A stretch of 64,000 bases of DNA from Dugong dugon (GCA_030035585.1 CM057481.1:57545128-57609127), one strand, 5' to 3'. Shown: positions 24,435 to 36,764, counted from the stretch's first letter. Notes: generated by a model from the sequence alone, not told the origin. Program-made: numbers and translations.

Positions 24435-24617
24435 CCAAGAAAAAAAAAAAAAACCAAAACAAACCCATTGCTGCCGAGTCAAGTCCCATTCACAGCAACC
24501 CTATGGGACAGAGTAGAACTGCCCCCATAAAGTTAACAAGGAACGCCTGGTGGTTTCGAACTGGTGGACTTTCGGTTAGCAGCTGTAGCTCTTAACCACT
24601 ACACCACCAGGGTTTCC
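24435..24617 (-). mobile_element. afrotherian tRNA-like SINE, antisense
   Basis: An A-rich run, then gctgccgagtcaagtcccat, ggacagagtagaactgcccc and cactacaccaccagggtttc. It is flanked by agtagatacaaa at 24423-24434 and 24618-24629. Confidence 0.92.
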
Positions 24618-24769
24618 AGTAGATACAAAGCAGCTAGTATATTGATTGTCACCTAGAAGGGTATAACAGTGGCATTTGTTGGAAGATGATGAGGCTTATG
24701 GAATAGCTCTAGAACTGTTTGGGGCCAAATCAGAGGGCTTAAAGCATTAAAAACAATAGTAGTTCACGT

Positions 24770-24902
24770 TAATCACATACCTTCTGTGTTGCCAGACGTT
24801 GTGTGAAGTTTCTTCATGAATTGCATCCTTGAATTCTCACAACAACCCTGTGAGGTATTTACTGTTATCCTCTTCATTTTGCAGATGAAGATACTGAGGC
24901 TT
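24770..24902 (-). repeat. MIR SINE, antisense, cut off by the hairpin
   Basis: It reads gaattctcacaacaaccctg, tgaggtatttactgttatcc and ttgcagatgaagatactgag. The element stops abruptly where the inverted repeat at 24903 begins. Confidence 0.75.
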
Positions 24903-24979
24903 TTATTATGTATGTAAAATAAGACAGCAATCCCAACTCCATCAGCTGGGATTGCTGTCTTATTTTACATACATAATAA
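24903..24979. repeat. perfect inverted repeat: 33-bp arms, 11-nt loop
   Basis: The left arm 24903-24935 (starts ttattatgtatgtaaaataa, ends cagcaatccca) and right arm 24947-24979 (starts tgggattgctgtc, ends catacataataa) are exact reverse complements at all 33 positions; the loop is actccatcagc. Base pairing stops immediately outside (t at 24902 against c at 24980). If transcribed it would fold into a 77-nt uninterrupted hairpin. Confidence 0.97.
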
Positions 24980-25384
24980 CAGTACTGAGAAAATACACTA
25001 ATCGGCTGGGCTTTGTTTTATTACAAGATGATCAGGTTTATTAAATCACAAAAACATTTGGTTATATAGACAGTACAATGAAATGTCCTTGAAGCTGTTA
25101 GTATCTGTGAGCTACCTGATGGCCATAGCCTTTCCTGTAGCTCAAAATCAGAGGTTTGTTATTCTTGCTGCTGCTGCTGCTATTGGGTCATCATCTTTTC
25201 TCCATCTTAATTGGGCAGCCAGTTACCCCATAAGTAATCATCAGGAATCCTGGTCACATCTGAAACTGGGTAGCTTGCCTTTTTCTCCCTGATCACTGCC
25301 AGCCCCCAATCCCCAACCTCTACCACTCCACAGACGTGAATCAATGAGGTTAATGGGCAGCCACGCTCAGGGGGCATGGATGGA

Positions 25385-25580
25385 GCTTCAGCTCTGGCTG
25401 GATCCTGTGCTCTGTAATTTACAACTATGTGGTCTTGGGCAAGTGACTTTATTTCTCTGAATTACGGTGTCCTGATCTCTAGGACTAGTATCTCCTGCAG
25501 AGGGCTGTTGTGAAGATTAAATGAGATGAGGTGTGTCAAGTCATTTGAACAGTTCTTGCTACATAGTCAATGCTGACTGT
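25385..25580 (+). repeat. MIR SINE
   Basis: It reads tatgtggtcttgggcaagtg, tttatttctctgaattac, gaagattaaatgagatgagg, matching sense MIR. Confidence 0.75.
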
Positions 25581-26449
25581 GCATTGTCTTTAAGACATTA
25601 CAACAACCCCAACCACAGTAGTAACAGTAGTAGCAACAGCAGTAATAATACTGAAGGACAGATAGCCACATGTGCTGACTGATGCACAAAACGCTATCCA
25701 AGCTTTGGTGTCTAGCTTGCTTCCCAGCTCATTTTCCCTCCCCTACAGGCTGCCACGGGTCTGGAGAGATCCCAGCATCAGTGTTGGGGAGGGATGCACT
25801 GTGCTAGTACAAGCCTCAGCCGGCTAATGAGGCCCCATGTTCAGCAGCTCCAGATGGAGTCAAGCACTGTGTTCTCTGCCAAGAAATGTGGCACATGGGC
25901 CAGGGCCATTCATGCCAGGCGACAGCCATGGGTATCAAAAGGGAAATGGGCAAAAAGTAAAGAAACATTCAGGCCTTGGAATAAACAAACTATCAAAATG
26001 GAAATAAAAACATGGTGTGCATGTGTGGCAGGGGAATCCAGTGTGGAACCCAGAGACATTCACTTTTGTTACAAAAGCAGTACTTCATCTGGGAGGTGGC
26101 AGGGTGGGGCTAAATGTCTGTAGAATCTGGGCTGCTCCTGAGACAGCTAAACTTTTTTAACTTGGTATGAAATGATATGTTATCATTAACCATGAGCTGT
26201 CTTTTATTGATCATTTCCTGGATGATTGGAAAAAACATAAGACATAGGTGTCTTATGTGAACAGGTGCAGAGAGGTGCAGTGACTTGTCCAGAGCCTCCC
26301 ATGGACGAATCTTTATGTCACCCACATGGACCAGATGCAGCTAATTCTGACAGGTGTGGATGTATACCCTAGGCCCTGGCTAGCTTTGAACCAGCAGAGT
26401 AGCTGCTGAATTAGTGGCAGAGTTTCCCTGTTGCTCCATTTGCAGTTAC
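25581..26449. other. single-copy intronic sequence
   Basis: No gene is seen. A cag/gta trinucleotide-like patch lies at 25615-25650. The 109-codon open frame at 25794-26123 resembles no protein I know. Confidence 0.4.
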
Positions 26450-26656
26450 CAAACCAAAAAAAAAAACTGCCATTGAGTCAGTTCTGGCTCATAGCAACCC
26501 TATAGGACAGAGTAGAACTGCCCCATAGGGTTTCCACGGCTGTAATCTTTATGGAAGCAACTGTCATATCTTTCTCCCTCAGAGCAGCTAGTGGGTTCAA
26601 ACTGTCAACTTTGTGATTAGCATCTGAGTACTTAACCATTGCGCCACCAGGGCTCT
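26450..26656 (-). mobile_element. afrotherian tRNA-like SINE, antisense
   Basis: It contains ctgccattgagtcagttctg, aggacagagtagaactgccc, tagggtttccacggctgtaa and cattgcgccaccagggctc. Confidence 0.9.
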
Positions 26657-27009
26657 ATTTGGAGTCACACCTCCTGTGAAATGAAGAAGTGGTGTTAAGC
26701 CCAATGCAGCTGAATGGCAGCATTCTGCATATGTCTCAGGTATCTGATTAATCTAATGTGTAATAAGCTCATTTTAAAAGCAACTTGTTTTCCCCTATTT
26801 ACAGAAATATGTGTTCCTTGTAGCAAATTTGCAGACAATAAGAAGAAAAGATTGCTCATGTCTCCCTCCCAGAGAGAAAGTTAATATCTTGGTATGTGTC
26901 ATTCAGATTTATACTCAGTATATATACTGAGCTACGTTTCCCCCCTACTTAGCAATATATTGTTAACAGGTCAAATAAACATATTTTCTTTAAATCTGAA
27001 ACTAGTTTT

Positions 27010-27180
27010 CTCTGATTATGAAAAGTCATGGGGGAAAAAAAGCAGTATCAAAACTATAAAGATGGAAGTAAAAATCACTGTAACTCCCACCACCTATAGA
27101 TAACCACTGTGGATATGGGCTTTAATATCATTTCAGACTTTGTTTAGGCATTTGTATCTGTTTTTATAAAATGTACTAAA
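27010..27180 (+). repeat. ancient interspersed repeat fragment
   Basis: It carries aaaatcactgtaactcccac and agataaccactgtgg, landmarks of the family at 12720-13020. Confidence 0.45.
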
Positions 27181-27784
27181 ACAAAAAAAGTAATTCTACT
27201 CTAGCTTGTAAAAGATGTGTTTTGGCCTTTGTCTTCTGAATTCTCTCTGGTGATTTTCTTTCAAAAATCCTGCTGGCTTGTCCGAAGTCAGGAGTCTTGT
27301 GATATTACACTTCCTGCAGGTGACCCTGACATTGACAGCCTAGAAATGCTTTTAGTTAAGAATAGTCATTTTCATCACTCCATCACTGAAGCAGCAGACC
27401 AAGGCTCAAAGCATCACCCTGACTTTCTGGGAGGCTGCAGGGATCCTCAGGGGAACTCAGTTTCCCATTCAAAATGGAGAAACCATGGAAAAGTGCCAGG
27501 AGAGCTATGTTGGAAGGAAACACCTTTGTGCAGATATTACTGATAGTTTGCCCCAACTTTACAAAACATCACTGTTGTAAAAATTCATGTTTTAAAATAG
27601 TTGTTTCTATTTTTAAAAAGTTACGTATGCTCAAGGTAAAAAAAAAAAAAAAAAAAAAATTGAAATCGGCACTTTGCTTGCATATCATTGACTCTGAGTG
27701 ACTTATGAGTAATTTTTTTGCAGGATTCTGAAAAGAGGTGTATGAAAGTGGTAGTGGTGGGAGAAGCTGTTTTCTTTTTTGCAC

Positions 27785-27870
27785 ACCTTAAAATAGTCAC
27801 ATATCTGTTGGGTGCCTACCATATGCCAGGCATTGATCTTTGTGCTAAGATGTATGAATTTCATATTTTG
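27785..27870. repeat. MIR/L2-age repeat fragment
   Basis: The text gtgcctaccatatgccaggc then attgatctttgtgctaagat resembles the widespread tactatgtgccaggcactg repeat. It follows an A run at 27638-27659. Confidence 0.45.
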
Positions 27871-28014
27871 TTATGTTTTAATAAAAGAAACCAGTGTTAG
27901 AGACTTAAGATCCCGATTGTCAGTGCTGGTCTATTTAGATGTTTTGTCCTAAGGATACGTTTGTAATTGTTCTCAGAAACAGTAAAGCTAGTTCTTGATT
28001 GGGATTTCAGTTAA

Positions 28015-28110
28015 TATAGGTGTATACACTTGCCAAAACTCATTGAATGGTACTTCAGGTTTGGGCATTTTACTGTATGTAAATTTTACCACCCCTGGAA
28101 AAAGGAACTC
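28015..28110 (+). repeat. old L1-type 3' end fragment
   Basis: The text ttgccaaaactcattgaatg, gggcattttactgtatgtaa and attttaccac resembles the sense L1M 3' terminus. Confidence 0.45.
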
Positions 28111-28394
28111 TAAACAAATGTTGAAGAGCCACAGATATGGATACTGAAGAGTTGAAGGGTAGCTGTACTGACATTTGTATCATACTTTAAAATGCATGAA
28201 AAAAATAAGGTGAGTTGTGATGAATGCTGAGATGTGTGATAAAGCAAATGTAGCAAACTGTTAACAGTTGTGGAATATAGGTGGTGGTGGGTATGTGGAT
28301 GGTCAGTATTATTAATTGTTCAACCTTTCTATATGATTGAAAATTTTCTTCATAAAATGTTGGGAGAACATCCCAGTAATGAAGCTCTGAGGAG

Positions 28395-28570
28395 GCTAAA
28401 AGCACAGCTTCTAGAATGATCCTTCTGGGCTAAAAGTCCTGACTGCTTCTTGCTGTGTGACCCTGAGAAACTCACTTAACCTCAGTTGGGTCATTTGTTA
28501 AATGACAGTAAATATACTTAGCACAAATTGTGTTGCAGAGTAAGCTCCTAACAAACACCGTGATTATTAT
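28395..28570 (+). repeat. MIR SINE
   Basis: It includes gctgtgtgaccctgagaaac, tcacttaacctcagttgggt and catttgttaaatgacag. Confidence 0.7.
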
Positions 28571-29764
28571 TTCACAGTGCCAAGGAAGCGCAAAAGTCAA
28601 AGCAGATGATGGTTATAAATGAATGGCCATGTGCTGAGGGCCTGCTCATGTGCCGGGCACTCTCATTTGGTCATTTTTAGGGGAATGATGCAGTCTCATC
28701 CTACATCACACTGTGTGTGCCCGTCAGTAGAAACTTTCACAGCAAAGAAGATGTCAGGAACGTGGTTAGCAAAGCTGGAGAGTGGGCTCATTAGGTTTGA
28801 CAGAACCCCTCCCTGGCTCTGTGGATCCCCCTTTGTGTGACATCTCCTTTGAACTGGAAGGGCCTTCAGAGGGGAGGTGGCATCTGCTTGGTTAGACGTT
28901 GTAGCATTGCCTAGTCAGTGTTAATTTACTTGATTTGTAAAAATTGCTGGCTTTGCATGAGGCTGGGACATCTCATTTTAGGGGGTTATCCTGTTTTTAG
29001 CTTTTTTTGACAGGTGTCCTGGAAGTCCTTCTAGGATAATAAGATCCCAGCCCCATCCCCCAATGGAATCATGTCTATGCATTATGACAGACTGCTCCAA
29101 CCTCATGCTGGGAGGAAGAGGTTGCAGCTGAGTTTAAGGACACCAGCACTGGGGGTGCAAGGAAGATATTTCAGGTGGTTGTGTGGATGTGCTGTTTACT
29201 TCTGTATGTCTGATACCGTGATGCTGGAGACTAAGATGGAAAACATGGAGGGAAAGACCATGGTGTTAAGGGAGAGTATGGGTTATAGAACAAGTACAGG
29301 AGCAACCTGTCAGGGGGTAGGAGGAGTAGACTTATATGCTACCTTTCTAGTTATGATTATGAAATGTGAATTTTGAGCATAAATTTCTTGTAATGATTAG
29401 AATTTCACAGAATTTCCTTATAGGACAGTTTGGTTCGTCAAGTTTGAAAAAGGACTTGACGTCTCTGCCACACTAATGCCATTGGAGAGCTACTTAAAAG
29501 CTACCAGAATTTTCTTTTGATTTCACTATACGTGGTTGCTAACTCTTGAGTGTTTTCCTGCGCCATCTTGGGTGTTACAATTTCAAACTCAACTCAAAAC
29601 ACTTGGCCTGGCTCTCTTCAAGCTAGGCATTAAAAAAAAAAAAAAATGCGGAAGTCTCAAAAGAGGTTATACGAGTTTAATTGCTTCAAAGATGGTAAGA
29701 AATATTGTTTTGAAAATGGACCCAAGAAAATAGGTGCGAGTTTTATGTTTTCCAAGGTCAGGGA
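28571..29764. other. single-copy intronic sequence
   Basis: No gene or repeat is recognised; a short A run lies at 29632-29645. Open frames of about 70-100 codons lack coding support. Confidence 0.4.
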
Positions 29765-29765
29765 T

Positions 29766-29957
29766 CAACCAGTTGCCATTGAGTTGATTCCAACCCCATG
29801 TGTTTCAGAGTAGAACTGTGCTCTATAGGATTTTCATGGCTGTGACCTTTCAGAAGCAGATCACCAGGCTTTTCTTCTAAGTGTCTCTAGGTGGTTTCAA
29901 ACTCCTAACCTTTTGGTTAGCCAGCCCAGTGCGTAATCATTTGTGCCACCCAGCAAC
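29766..29957 (-). mobile_element. afrotherian tRNA-like SINE, antisense
   Basis: It contains ccagttgccattgagttgat, tcagagtagaactgtgctct and aactcctaaccttttggtta. Confidence 0.88.
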
Positions 29958-30199
29958 TGTTAATGTCAGGTAGAGAGCAAGTTTATAATGAGTGCCCCAG
30001 CGTGTAAGTCTGTATTTGGGAGTAGTACTGAGGGGGAGAGTATGGTGGAAGATGGAATTTGAGGTCAGTGTTGATCTCTCTGGCTGTTGAAACGGAAGTT
30101 ACTCATCTCAGGCATATTTGAACATGCATTACAAGGAAGAGAGGGAGAAAAGGAGGGAGGCAGGAAGGAAGGGACCCCAAGGAAAGCTGTCACAGGAAA

Positions 30200-30718
30200 A
30201 GAAAAGGTAACTGTTTTTCAGGCTTCACAGGCCTTGAAAGTCAACCAAATATGAATACATCCCAGTTCACTGAAATTGCACGGTTTCATCCTCCAGGATG
30301 CAATCTAAAGTCCCCTCTGTATTTAATATTCAAGCAGTAGACTTAGATTTCAGACACAATGAATGGATCTGGACAGGCAATATAAGAGCAAGACATTGCA
30401 ATTTAAAACTCGATGCAGTTTGAAAGCGACATAACAACTTATGCCGGACCTCACTGGACATATGCATCACGGGAAAGTGATCCTGATATCTTTGATTGTT
30501 CTTGGGGTAGGTAATTCCTGGCTTCTACTTAACTCCAGTGTGTCATCAACCACTTTGCCACTTTCAAATGGAGAATAAAAACTTAGCTTCCTTTTTATGG
30601 CAACATCACCAAGTTGTTGTTTGGAATTCTGTACCTCCAGCATTTGGAGTTACAGTCGCTTCGAAGTCTGGAATAAGTGTTTGTGCATAGGTCGGGAGGA
30701 GTGTGGACATTTTCTTTA
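30200..30718. other. single-copy intron, possible conserved noncoding block
   Basis: No repeat text is recognised across about 500 bp, base composition is balanced, and CpG dinucleotides occur (gcacggtttc, actcgatgc, gaaagcgac, ccggacc, atcacggg). I see no gene. A purine-rich gagagggagaaaaggaggg patch precedes it at 30136-30172. Confidence 0.3.
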
Positions 30719-30850
30719 GGTGCCTTGGAAGACAGACCTGGCAATCTGTTTCCGAAAGATTACAACCTTGAAAACCCTATTGAGTAGTTCTACTCTGCAC
30801 ACCTGTGGTTGCCGTTAGTCACAACTGACTTTTTGGAAACCGACAACTGA
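30719..30850 (+). mobile_element. afrotherian tRNA-like SINE, 5'-truncated
   Basis: It reads aggtgccttggaagacagac, ctggcaatctgtttccgaaa and cgttagtcacaactgact. The tRNA-like head is missing. Confidence 0.75.
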
Positions 30851-31067
30851 ACGACTAACAAACATCAGCAAGAGACCCTCTTTTATGCCTTTATTATCAG
30901 GTAGCTGCCAATTGTCTGCGACTGAGGAGAGATCAGAGCTGTTAATTATGAATCTGGGGGTTCTGCCTTCAGATGTCTTTACTGTCACTTCAGGTAATTT
31001 AGACTTGTCAGCTTGGTTAAGCTGAACTAGAATTCCCAGGATCCCCTTCCTCATATAGTTTTGGGTT

Positions 31068-31265
31068 ATACCAGTTGCTGTCAAGTTGATTCCAACTCAT
31101 GACAACCTCACGTGTATCAGAGTAGCACTGTACTCCATAGGGTTTTCAATGGATGATTTTTCAGAAGTAGATCTCCAGGACTTTCTTTCAAGACAACTCT
31201 GCGTTGACTCAAACCTCCCACCTTTTGATTAGTAGTTGAGCACGTTAACCATTCGCACCACGGTG
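31068..31265 (-). mobile_element. afrotherian tRNA-like SINE, antisense
   Basis: It contains accagttgctgtcaagttga, cagagtagcactgtactcca and cacgttaaccattcgcacca. Confidence 0.88.
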
Positions 31266-32120
31266 TTGGGTTAGAGCTGACCAAGAGAGGAATTTGTACA
31301 AAATTTAGAGTGTAGCCATTGGTCTGTGAAGTTCACTGTGGAAAGATGTGGTGATAGACTGATGCAGAGATGCTGGCAAGGTTCCAGCTTGTGCTCACTC
31401 TTCTCTGTGTCCATCTGTTCTTTCTGACTGCCAACCTTGCTGATCAGCACAGACGCAGGCCCGTCATGAGATGAGATGCCTGGCGACGAGTCCTGTATTC
31501 TTCTCCGCAGCTCCCGCTTCGCTGTCCCACTTCCACATCTGGGCGTGCTGGTTCCCCTCACTGGCTAGGTGGTTACTCCTCTGATCCTCACTTTCAGTTC
31601 CTCCCTTCTCAGCTCCCCCTGCAGTTGTATAAGGTCGCATTCTTAGGGTAAATCTCTCATCCATAACTCATAGTGGTTCTGCTCCCCTAAATGAACCTGG
31701 AACTGAAGCACATCTTTGGTTCCAAAATCAGGGAAAAATGAATTTGTATTAGCTAGCTTTCCTTTATCCTTCCTTCCCTTCAAATGTACCATAAAATACA
31801 GTAATAATGCTTTTGGTGTTCACAAATGCTTTCATCTTCTGTGACTGTTTCCAGGATCTGCTGAAGTTACAAATGTTACCCTGGTATTTTTACTATCAAT
31901 GTATATCATTAATTCATCCTGCAACCTGTATATAAAACAAAAGAGATTTCTTCTGGAAATTTCTTTTTTTGACGAAAAAGATTGTCTTTTTTTTTTTTTT
32001 TAAAGTGGCTTCAATTGCAGAAGAGATGTGTTTAATGCCCTGTGGTTGTAACCTAATAATGCTGGAAATTCTTTGAGTAATTACAGGCACTTGAATAAGG
32101 TCACGTGGGTATTTTTGCTA
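31266..32120. other. intronic sequence, unclassified
   Basis: Positions 31266-31680 have minus-strand open frames of 66-96 codons and a composition that may reflect an unnamed retroelement. I cannot identify it. A T run lies at 31987-32002. Confidence 0.3.
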
Positions 32121-32124
32121 TCAG

Positions 32125-33116
32125 TGTTTGTGATGTGATGGGTCACTTTTATGTGGCCTTTCTTGCCATGGTCTTGTAACTCCCACCAAATAATTGAGTG
32201 GGACTATGCAGATAAGATGCTTGTGGCTCACCAAGGGGATTGGACACCTTGCTAATAATGCATATAAGGTGCATGGCACCCTTGTGGGGCTGGGACCATG
32301 AAAATAAGGTTTATGGAGCCCTAACAAAGGGACTGGTCAGTTTTGCCATCCTGCTAGGCTTAAAAATGAGCCATCCCAGAGGCAGAAAGGGAGGCCCTCA
32401 CTACCAGCAAGAAGAAGAAATGGGAGTGGAGCTCGTCCTTTGGACCTGTGCTCCCTGCGCTGATAACTTCCTAGACCCATGAGAGAGAGAGAGCTGTAAC
32501 AGTGGAGATGGTGTGAGATGGCAAGAAGCAGTGGTAGAGAAACAGCAGTAGCAGAGGCAGCAGAACCAGGAGACAGTGCAGTGGGCTTCCCAACCCACAG
32601 AGTGAGAAAACTGAGTACCTTCAGGCAGGAGGCTTGTGGCAGAGTAGCATGCCTCTGGGCACTTGGTGGAGGTAGTCTTGCCAACCCATGGAGCTAGAGA
32701 GCTGAGGGCCTTTGGGCCAAGGCTTCCTGGTGGAGTGGGGTGCCTCTGGGCACCTATTGGTGGAGCTAAAGAGCTTTGTAACACTTGCTCAAGCAGATCA
32801 GAGGCCCAGCTGGCCCAGGAGGCCCGAGAGGCCGAGGCCAAGGCCGAGGTCCAGGGAGAAGCCTGCCTATGGGCACAGCTGAGAAAAAACTGTCCTGATC
32901 GAAGAACTGTATACTGAGTCATTTCTGATCCTGAATTGTAACCTGCTTCGTCCTTAATAAACCCCATAATCATGAGTATTGCCTGTGAATTCTATGGGCC
33001 ATTCCAACAAATTATCGAACCCAGCAGAGAAGTAGAGAGTGCTGTGGGAGGGATGGCTGATGTCAGAATTGGTAAGATGGTTGGACGGTGGAGGTATGTT
33101 TGACCTCTACCTCACA
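32125..33116 (+). repeat. ERVL-like solo LTR (boundaries approximate)
   Basis: It opens with tgatgtgatgggtcactttt, has a TATA-like gcatataagg at about 32260, a poly(A) signal aataaacccc at about 32957 and the 3' text gaattctatgggcc and aattatcgaaccc, which recalls ERVL-group LTR ends. No flanking proviral gene is present, so this is a solo LTR. An internal ggccgaggccaaggccgagg hexamer tract sits at 32825-32855. Open frames inside it are not proteins. Confidence 0.6.
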
Positions 33117-34206
33117 GAAGTCAGTCTTGAACTGTTGATCTGTTTTATCCTTCCCCTTTGTGAAGCTAGAGGAGGTCAGATGTCCCTGTGCCACCGTTTT
33201 TAACAGTGTGAGAGAGTTTTGTCCTTACGCTTTCTTGTAGAAATATATCTTTTAATCTAATTGGCGTAATATTAGATTGTTTTAGTATTAAACTACATAA
33301 AAAAAGCAAGATTGTGTCTTTTACTGAGAATCGAGCCTTTTTAGAAGCTATTTTTATCTAGCTTTAAAAATTTTACCAATGAAGTATGTAGTAGTGTTTA
33401 TAAATAACATCAGTGACAAGATCACAACAGTGGCCTAATATATCATTATACATTTTAATAAGACCTCTTATGTAGTAATAAAAATAAATAAGGTTTTTCA
33501 TACTTTCATACTCTTTAAAATATTGATGATTTATCAAATTTTAGGAATTTTCATAGGGGCTGGAATTAAAATCACTCCTTTGAAAACATAGGTATGTTTT
33601 GTGTTAAGATAATGTTATTATATATTTTTTACAATCAATAAGCTATTCAAAAGTGGCATTATCATGTCCCCACAGCATACAAATGAGGGAATTATTTTTC
33701 ATAATGTGAAATTAGTTGGCTACCATATTCTATAGCAGATTTAAAATTTACAGAAAAACTTTATCAGTAAAGGATTTCTTACCATGAAATAATCTCTCCC
33801 TGGACAACTTCCTATTTGTATCATAAAATATCTGACTGAGAGATGGTAATTCTGTATCCTTCTTTTATTTATATTTGAAAATCTCTGTTTCAGGTATATG
33901 CAGTTACATCTTGGTGGGTAGCAGTCAGATGAGGAACCAAGTATCTCCAGTCTTAATTCAGTCAAGTCGATCTAACCATTGGTGAAATTGTTCATTGTGA
34001 TAACTTGTACAGTTGAAATTCTCTGTCCCAAAGGTTAGCGAGCCCGTGTCAGACATCTTGAAAGTTGAAATAATTATTTCCATGTCAGAGATGCCATTGG
34101 ACAGAAGAAAAGAGTCATTACAATATCATCTTATTCCCAGCAGCCTTGTTGCAACTTGAGGAAATATGAGTCGGTCCATAGGGACTTTTTAGGAGTCCGT
34201 ACAGAA
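33117..34206. other. single-copy intronic sequence
   Basis: AT-rich, with no gene or repeat recognised. Confidence 0.4.
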
Positions 34207-34405
34207 GGAGCCCTGGTGGCACAAGTGGTTAAGTGTTCAGTTGCTAACCGAAAGATTAAAGGTTTGAACCCACCAGCCGCTCTGCAGGAGGAAGATGTGG
34301 TAGTCAGCTTCTGTAAAGGTCACAGCCTTGGAAACCCTATGGTGGCAGTTCTTCTATCCTATAGGGTTGCTATGAGTTGGAATTGACTTGACCGTTATGG
34401 TTTTG
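34207..34405 (+). mobile_element. afrotherian tRNA-like SINE
   Basis: It starts aaggagccctggtggcacaa and carries gttgctaaccgaaagattaa and agttggaattgacttgaccg. A second SINE follows directly. Confidence 0.9.
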
Positions 34406-34582
34406 GTCAGTGGGGTGGTGCACACTGTTAAGCGCTTGACTGCTAATTGAGAGATTGACTGTTCAAACCCACCCAGAGGTGCCTCACAAGAAAGGCTTGG
34501 TAATCTGCTTTTGAAACGGAGCACAGTTGTAGTCTGCACACCTGGGGTCATGATGAGTCAGAATCCACTCGAAAGCAACTGT
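34406..34582 (+). mobile_element. afrotherian tRNA-like SINE, second subfamily
   Basis: It reads ggggtggtgcacactgttaa, gtgcctcacaagaaaggctt and gagtcagaatccactcgaaa. It sits head-to-tail with the preceding SINE of the other subfamily. Confidence 0.85.
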
Positions 34583-36760
34583 TTTTTTATTTTTTTTGAG
34601 AGGAACATTTACAGTAATGATTGAAGATGGGTAATTCTCCAGTTTTGAGTTTGGGTGCTGAGGTCATAAAGAAGTTAGCTCATTTCCTTGAGGAAATTGA
34701 CGTGTGGGCTTCTAATTTATCTCCCTGTTATTCCATATTCTTTCTAAAGGTTCATTTTTCCATAATATCCTTTCAACCTTTCTCTTGCCTCCCCTTCCCC
34801 TCCTCCTTGCCTTCCAGTAATAGGTAAATCTGAAATGCATTTTAACTTTCTCAATTAGGAATTCTGTCAAACCTCATGAAAGGTGATCTCCATGCTAGAA
34901 ATTATACAGTGCAGTTATGCTGAAAACTGGATATTCCAATTTAGCTCCAGTCAGTGAACCATAGAAATCCTAGTTCCCCCAAACAAGTCCAGTGTTATTG
35001 ACTCAAAATAAATGATCATTGTTGTAGTCTTCTCAGTGAAGTGGCAGTGTTCACAGCACTGCATGACGTTTTTGAAAGCATTACATTTTGGAAGAGAGCA
35101 GTGCTGAATAAAAACCAGCTCAGTAATACAAATATTTGATTCATCTCTAAACTGTTTTAAAAAGAGAGTTGAAAATAACTTACTCTTATCGATATTCTTG
35201 ATTAGCATTCTCAGACATTAACTATGGTCCATTTGCAGGATGGCTCTGAACTAAGTCTTGTGAACATTATTTTGCATAGATGTGTTTTCAGAATGCCATC
35301 TATTAAAAAACGAATGGAACCAGTTGTACAAAGCTTGCCTAATTAAAAGTGTTTCTCACTAAGTCTATTTGGGTTGTGCATCCCCTAATGAATTTAACTT
35401 TTTTTGTTTGTTTAGATTTAATAATGCTTCTAATAACATTCTTTATTCAGCATGAGACTATTAGGGGACTTTAAAAATTGGTGTAACTGTAATTGTAATT
35501 AGAAGAACAATTGTGGTGAACAGTGGAGGAAAACATTTGAGAAAGCATTCTTTTAATGCAGCTAGTATTTAGAGTTAAAACAAGGTCATGGGGTGGAGTT
35601 TTGTTTAGACCTTCTAAATAACTATAAATATTGTTCTCTTGAGTGATACGATATTTGAGATACTTATATATTTATAAGTCTATCAAATATGTCTTTTACA
35701 GTGCTTTTTCCTAAAATAAGTATACTAGAGACTAACTCAAAACCCAGTAATATGGTTATCAGTGTATAGGTTCAGTCTGTTTCTGTACAAAATCTATTTG
35801 AGTAGGTGATATTTTTTTCTTTCCTTTTAGCTTATTTTCCCAAGAGTATGGTTAAATCATCTTCAGATAAAAATTGTATTTTATGTATGGGATATTCTTT
35901 TGTAATTCAGTTTGGAAATAGAGGCAGGAGATAATGTAAAAACAGATGTAAACTTGTGTGGATTTTGGGAGAAATTAGATCTTTAAATAAAATGGTAACA
36001 GTGACATTAAGTGTGAATCAGCTTGTTAAATACTGAGTGAAAAGACTGGTTACTGTTAAGTTGGATCTGGCCACTTAATTTTTAGCAGCTTGAATAAAAA
36101 CCCATTGAAATAAATTGCTGCTTGTGGGTTTCCTTCAAGAGGAGACAGATACGCTTTAGTCTGGGCTACTGACCTGCTGTATTGATTTAGCACTTGAGCT
36201 CTAACCAGAAGAGATGATTTTAGTGAACTTACTTTTGGCCTAGAGTATAAGCTGCAGAAGATGTACGTAGATTGGATCCAGTCTTTTTCTTTCCCTTTTT
36301 CGATTTGCCTCAATGCTTGACTTCACAATCTTCTAAGCTGTGAGGTTGCTCAGTCTACCAACTTGGTGGCATGGAGTCTTTTTACACGTGGTCAAATGGT
36401 GACACGCATAATTGGCAATACTTAATTGAGGATACAACTGTTTCTGTGTCTTGATGGCTAGTGACTAAAGGTGATCTAATCAAGCCTGTGTGGTGCCAGT
36501 TAACAGTGCTCAATTTAGGTGTTTTGTCTGGCTTTCCAGTTTTGCTCTGGAAAGCTCTGAGAGAAGACATCTCACCCTTCCGGATGACAGAAGTATGAAA
36601 AATGCACGGCAATGAGATGCTGGGTATCCTTCTAAAAAATTTAAAGTGACCACAATTAAAACTTTGATTGGACAGCAAAGTGTAATTTTTTCTCTTGATG
36701 TCTTCAAAAGAGAGAGAGGAAATGTCTTCCCATATACCATTTTTGGACAGTCGCTGAAAA
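34583..36760. other. single-copy intronic sequence
   Basis: About 2.2 kb with no repeat or gene recognised. Positions 35390-35560 (gtaactgtaattgtaattag and neighbours) are rich in AATTA-type cores. Confidence 0.4.
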
Positions 36761-36764
36761 TAAT

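Noticed and set aside
31271..31664. Two overlapping minus-strand open frames that could be a processed pseudogene
   Set aside because: No recognisable protein family and no poly(A) or duplication flanks.
32401..32973. 190-codon minus-strand open frame
   Set aside because: It lies inside the ERVL-like LTR, overlaps other frames on both strands, and resembles no protein.
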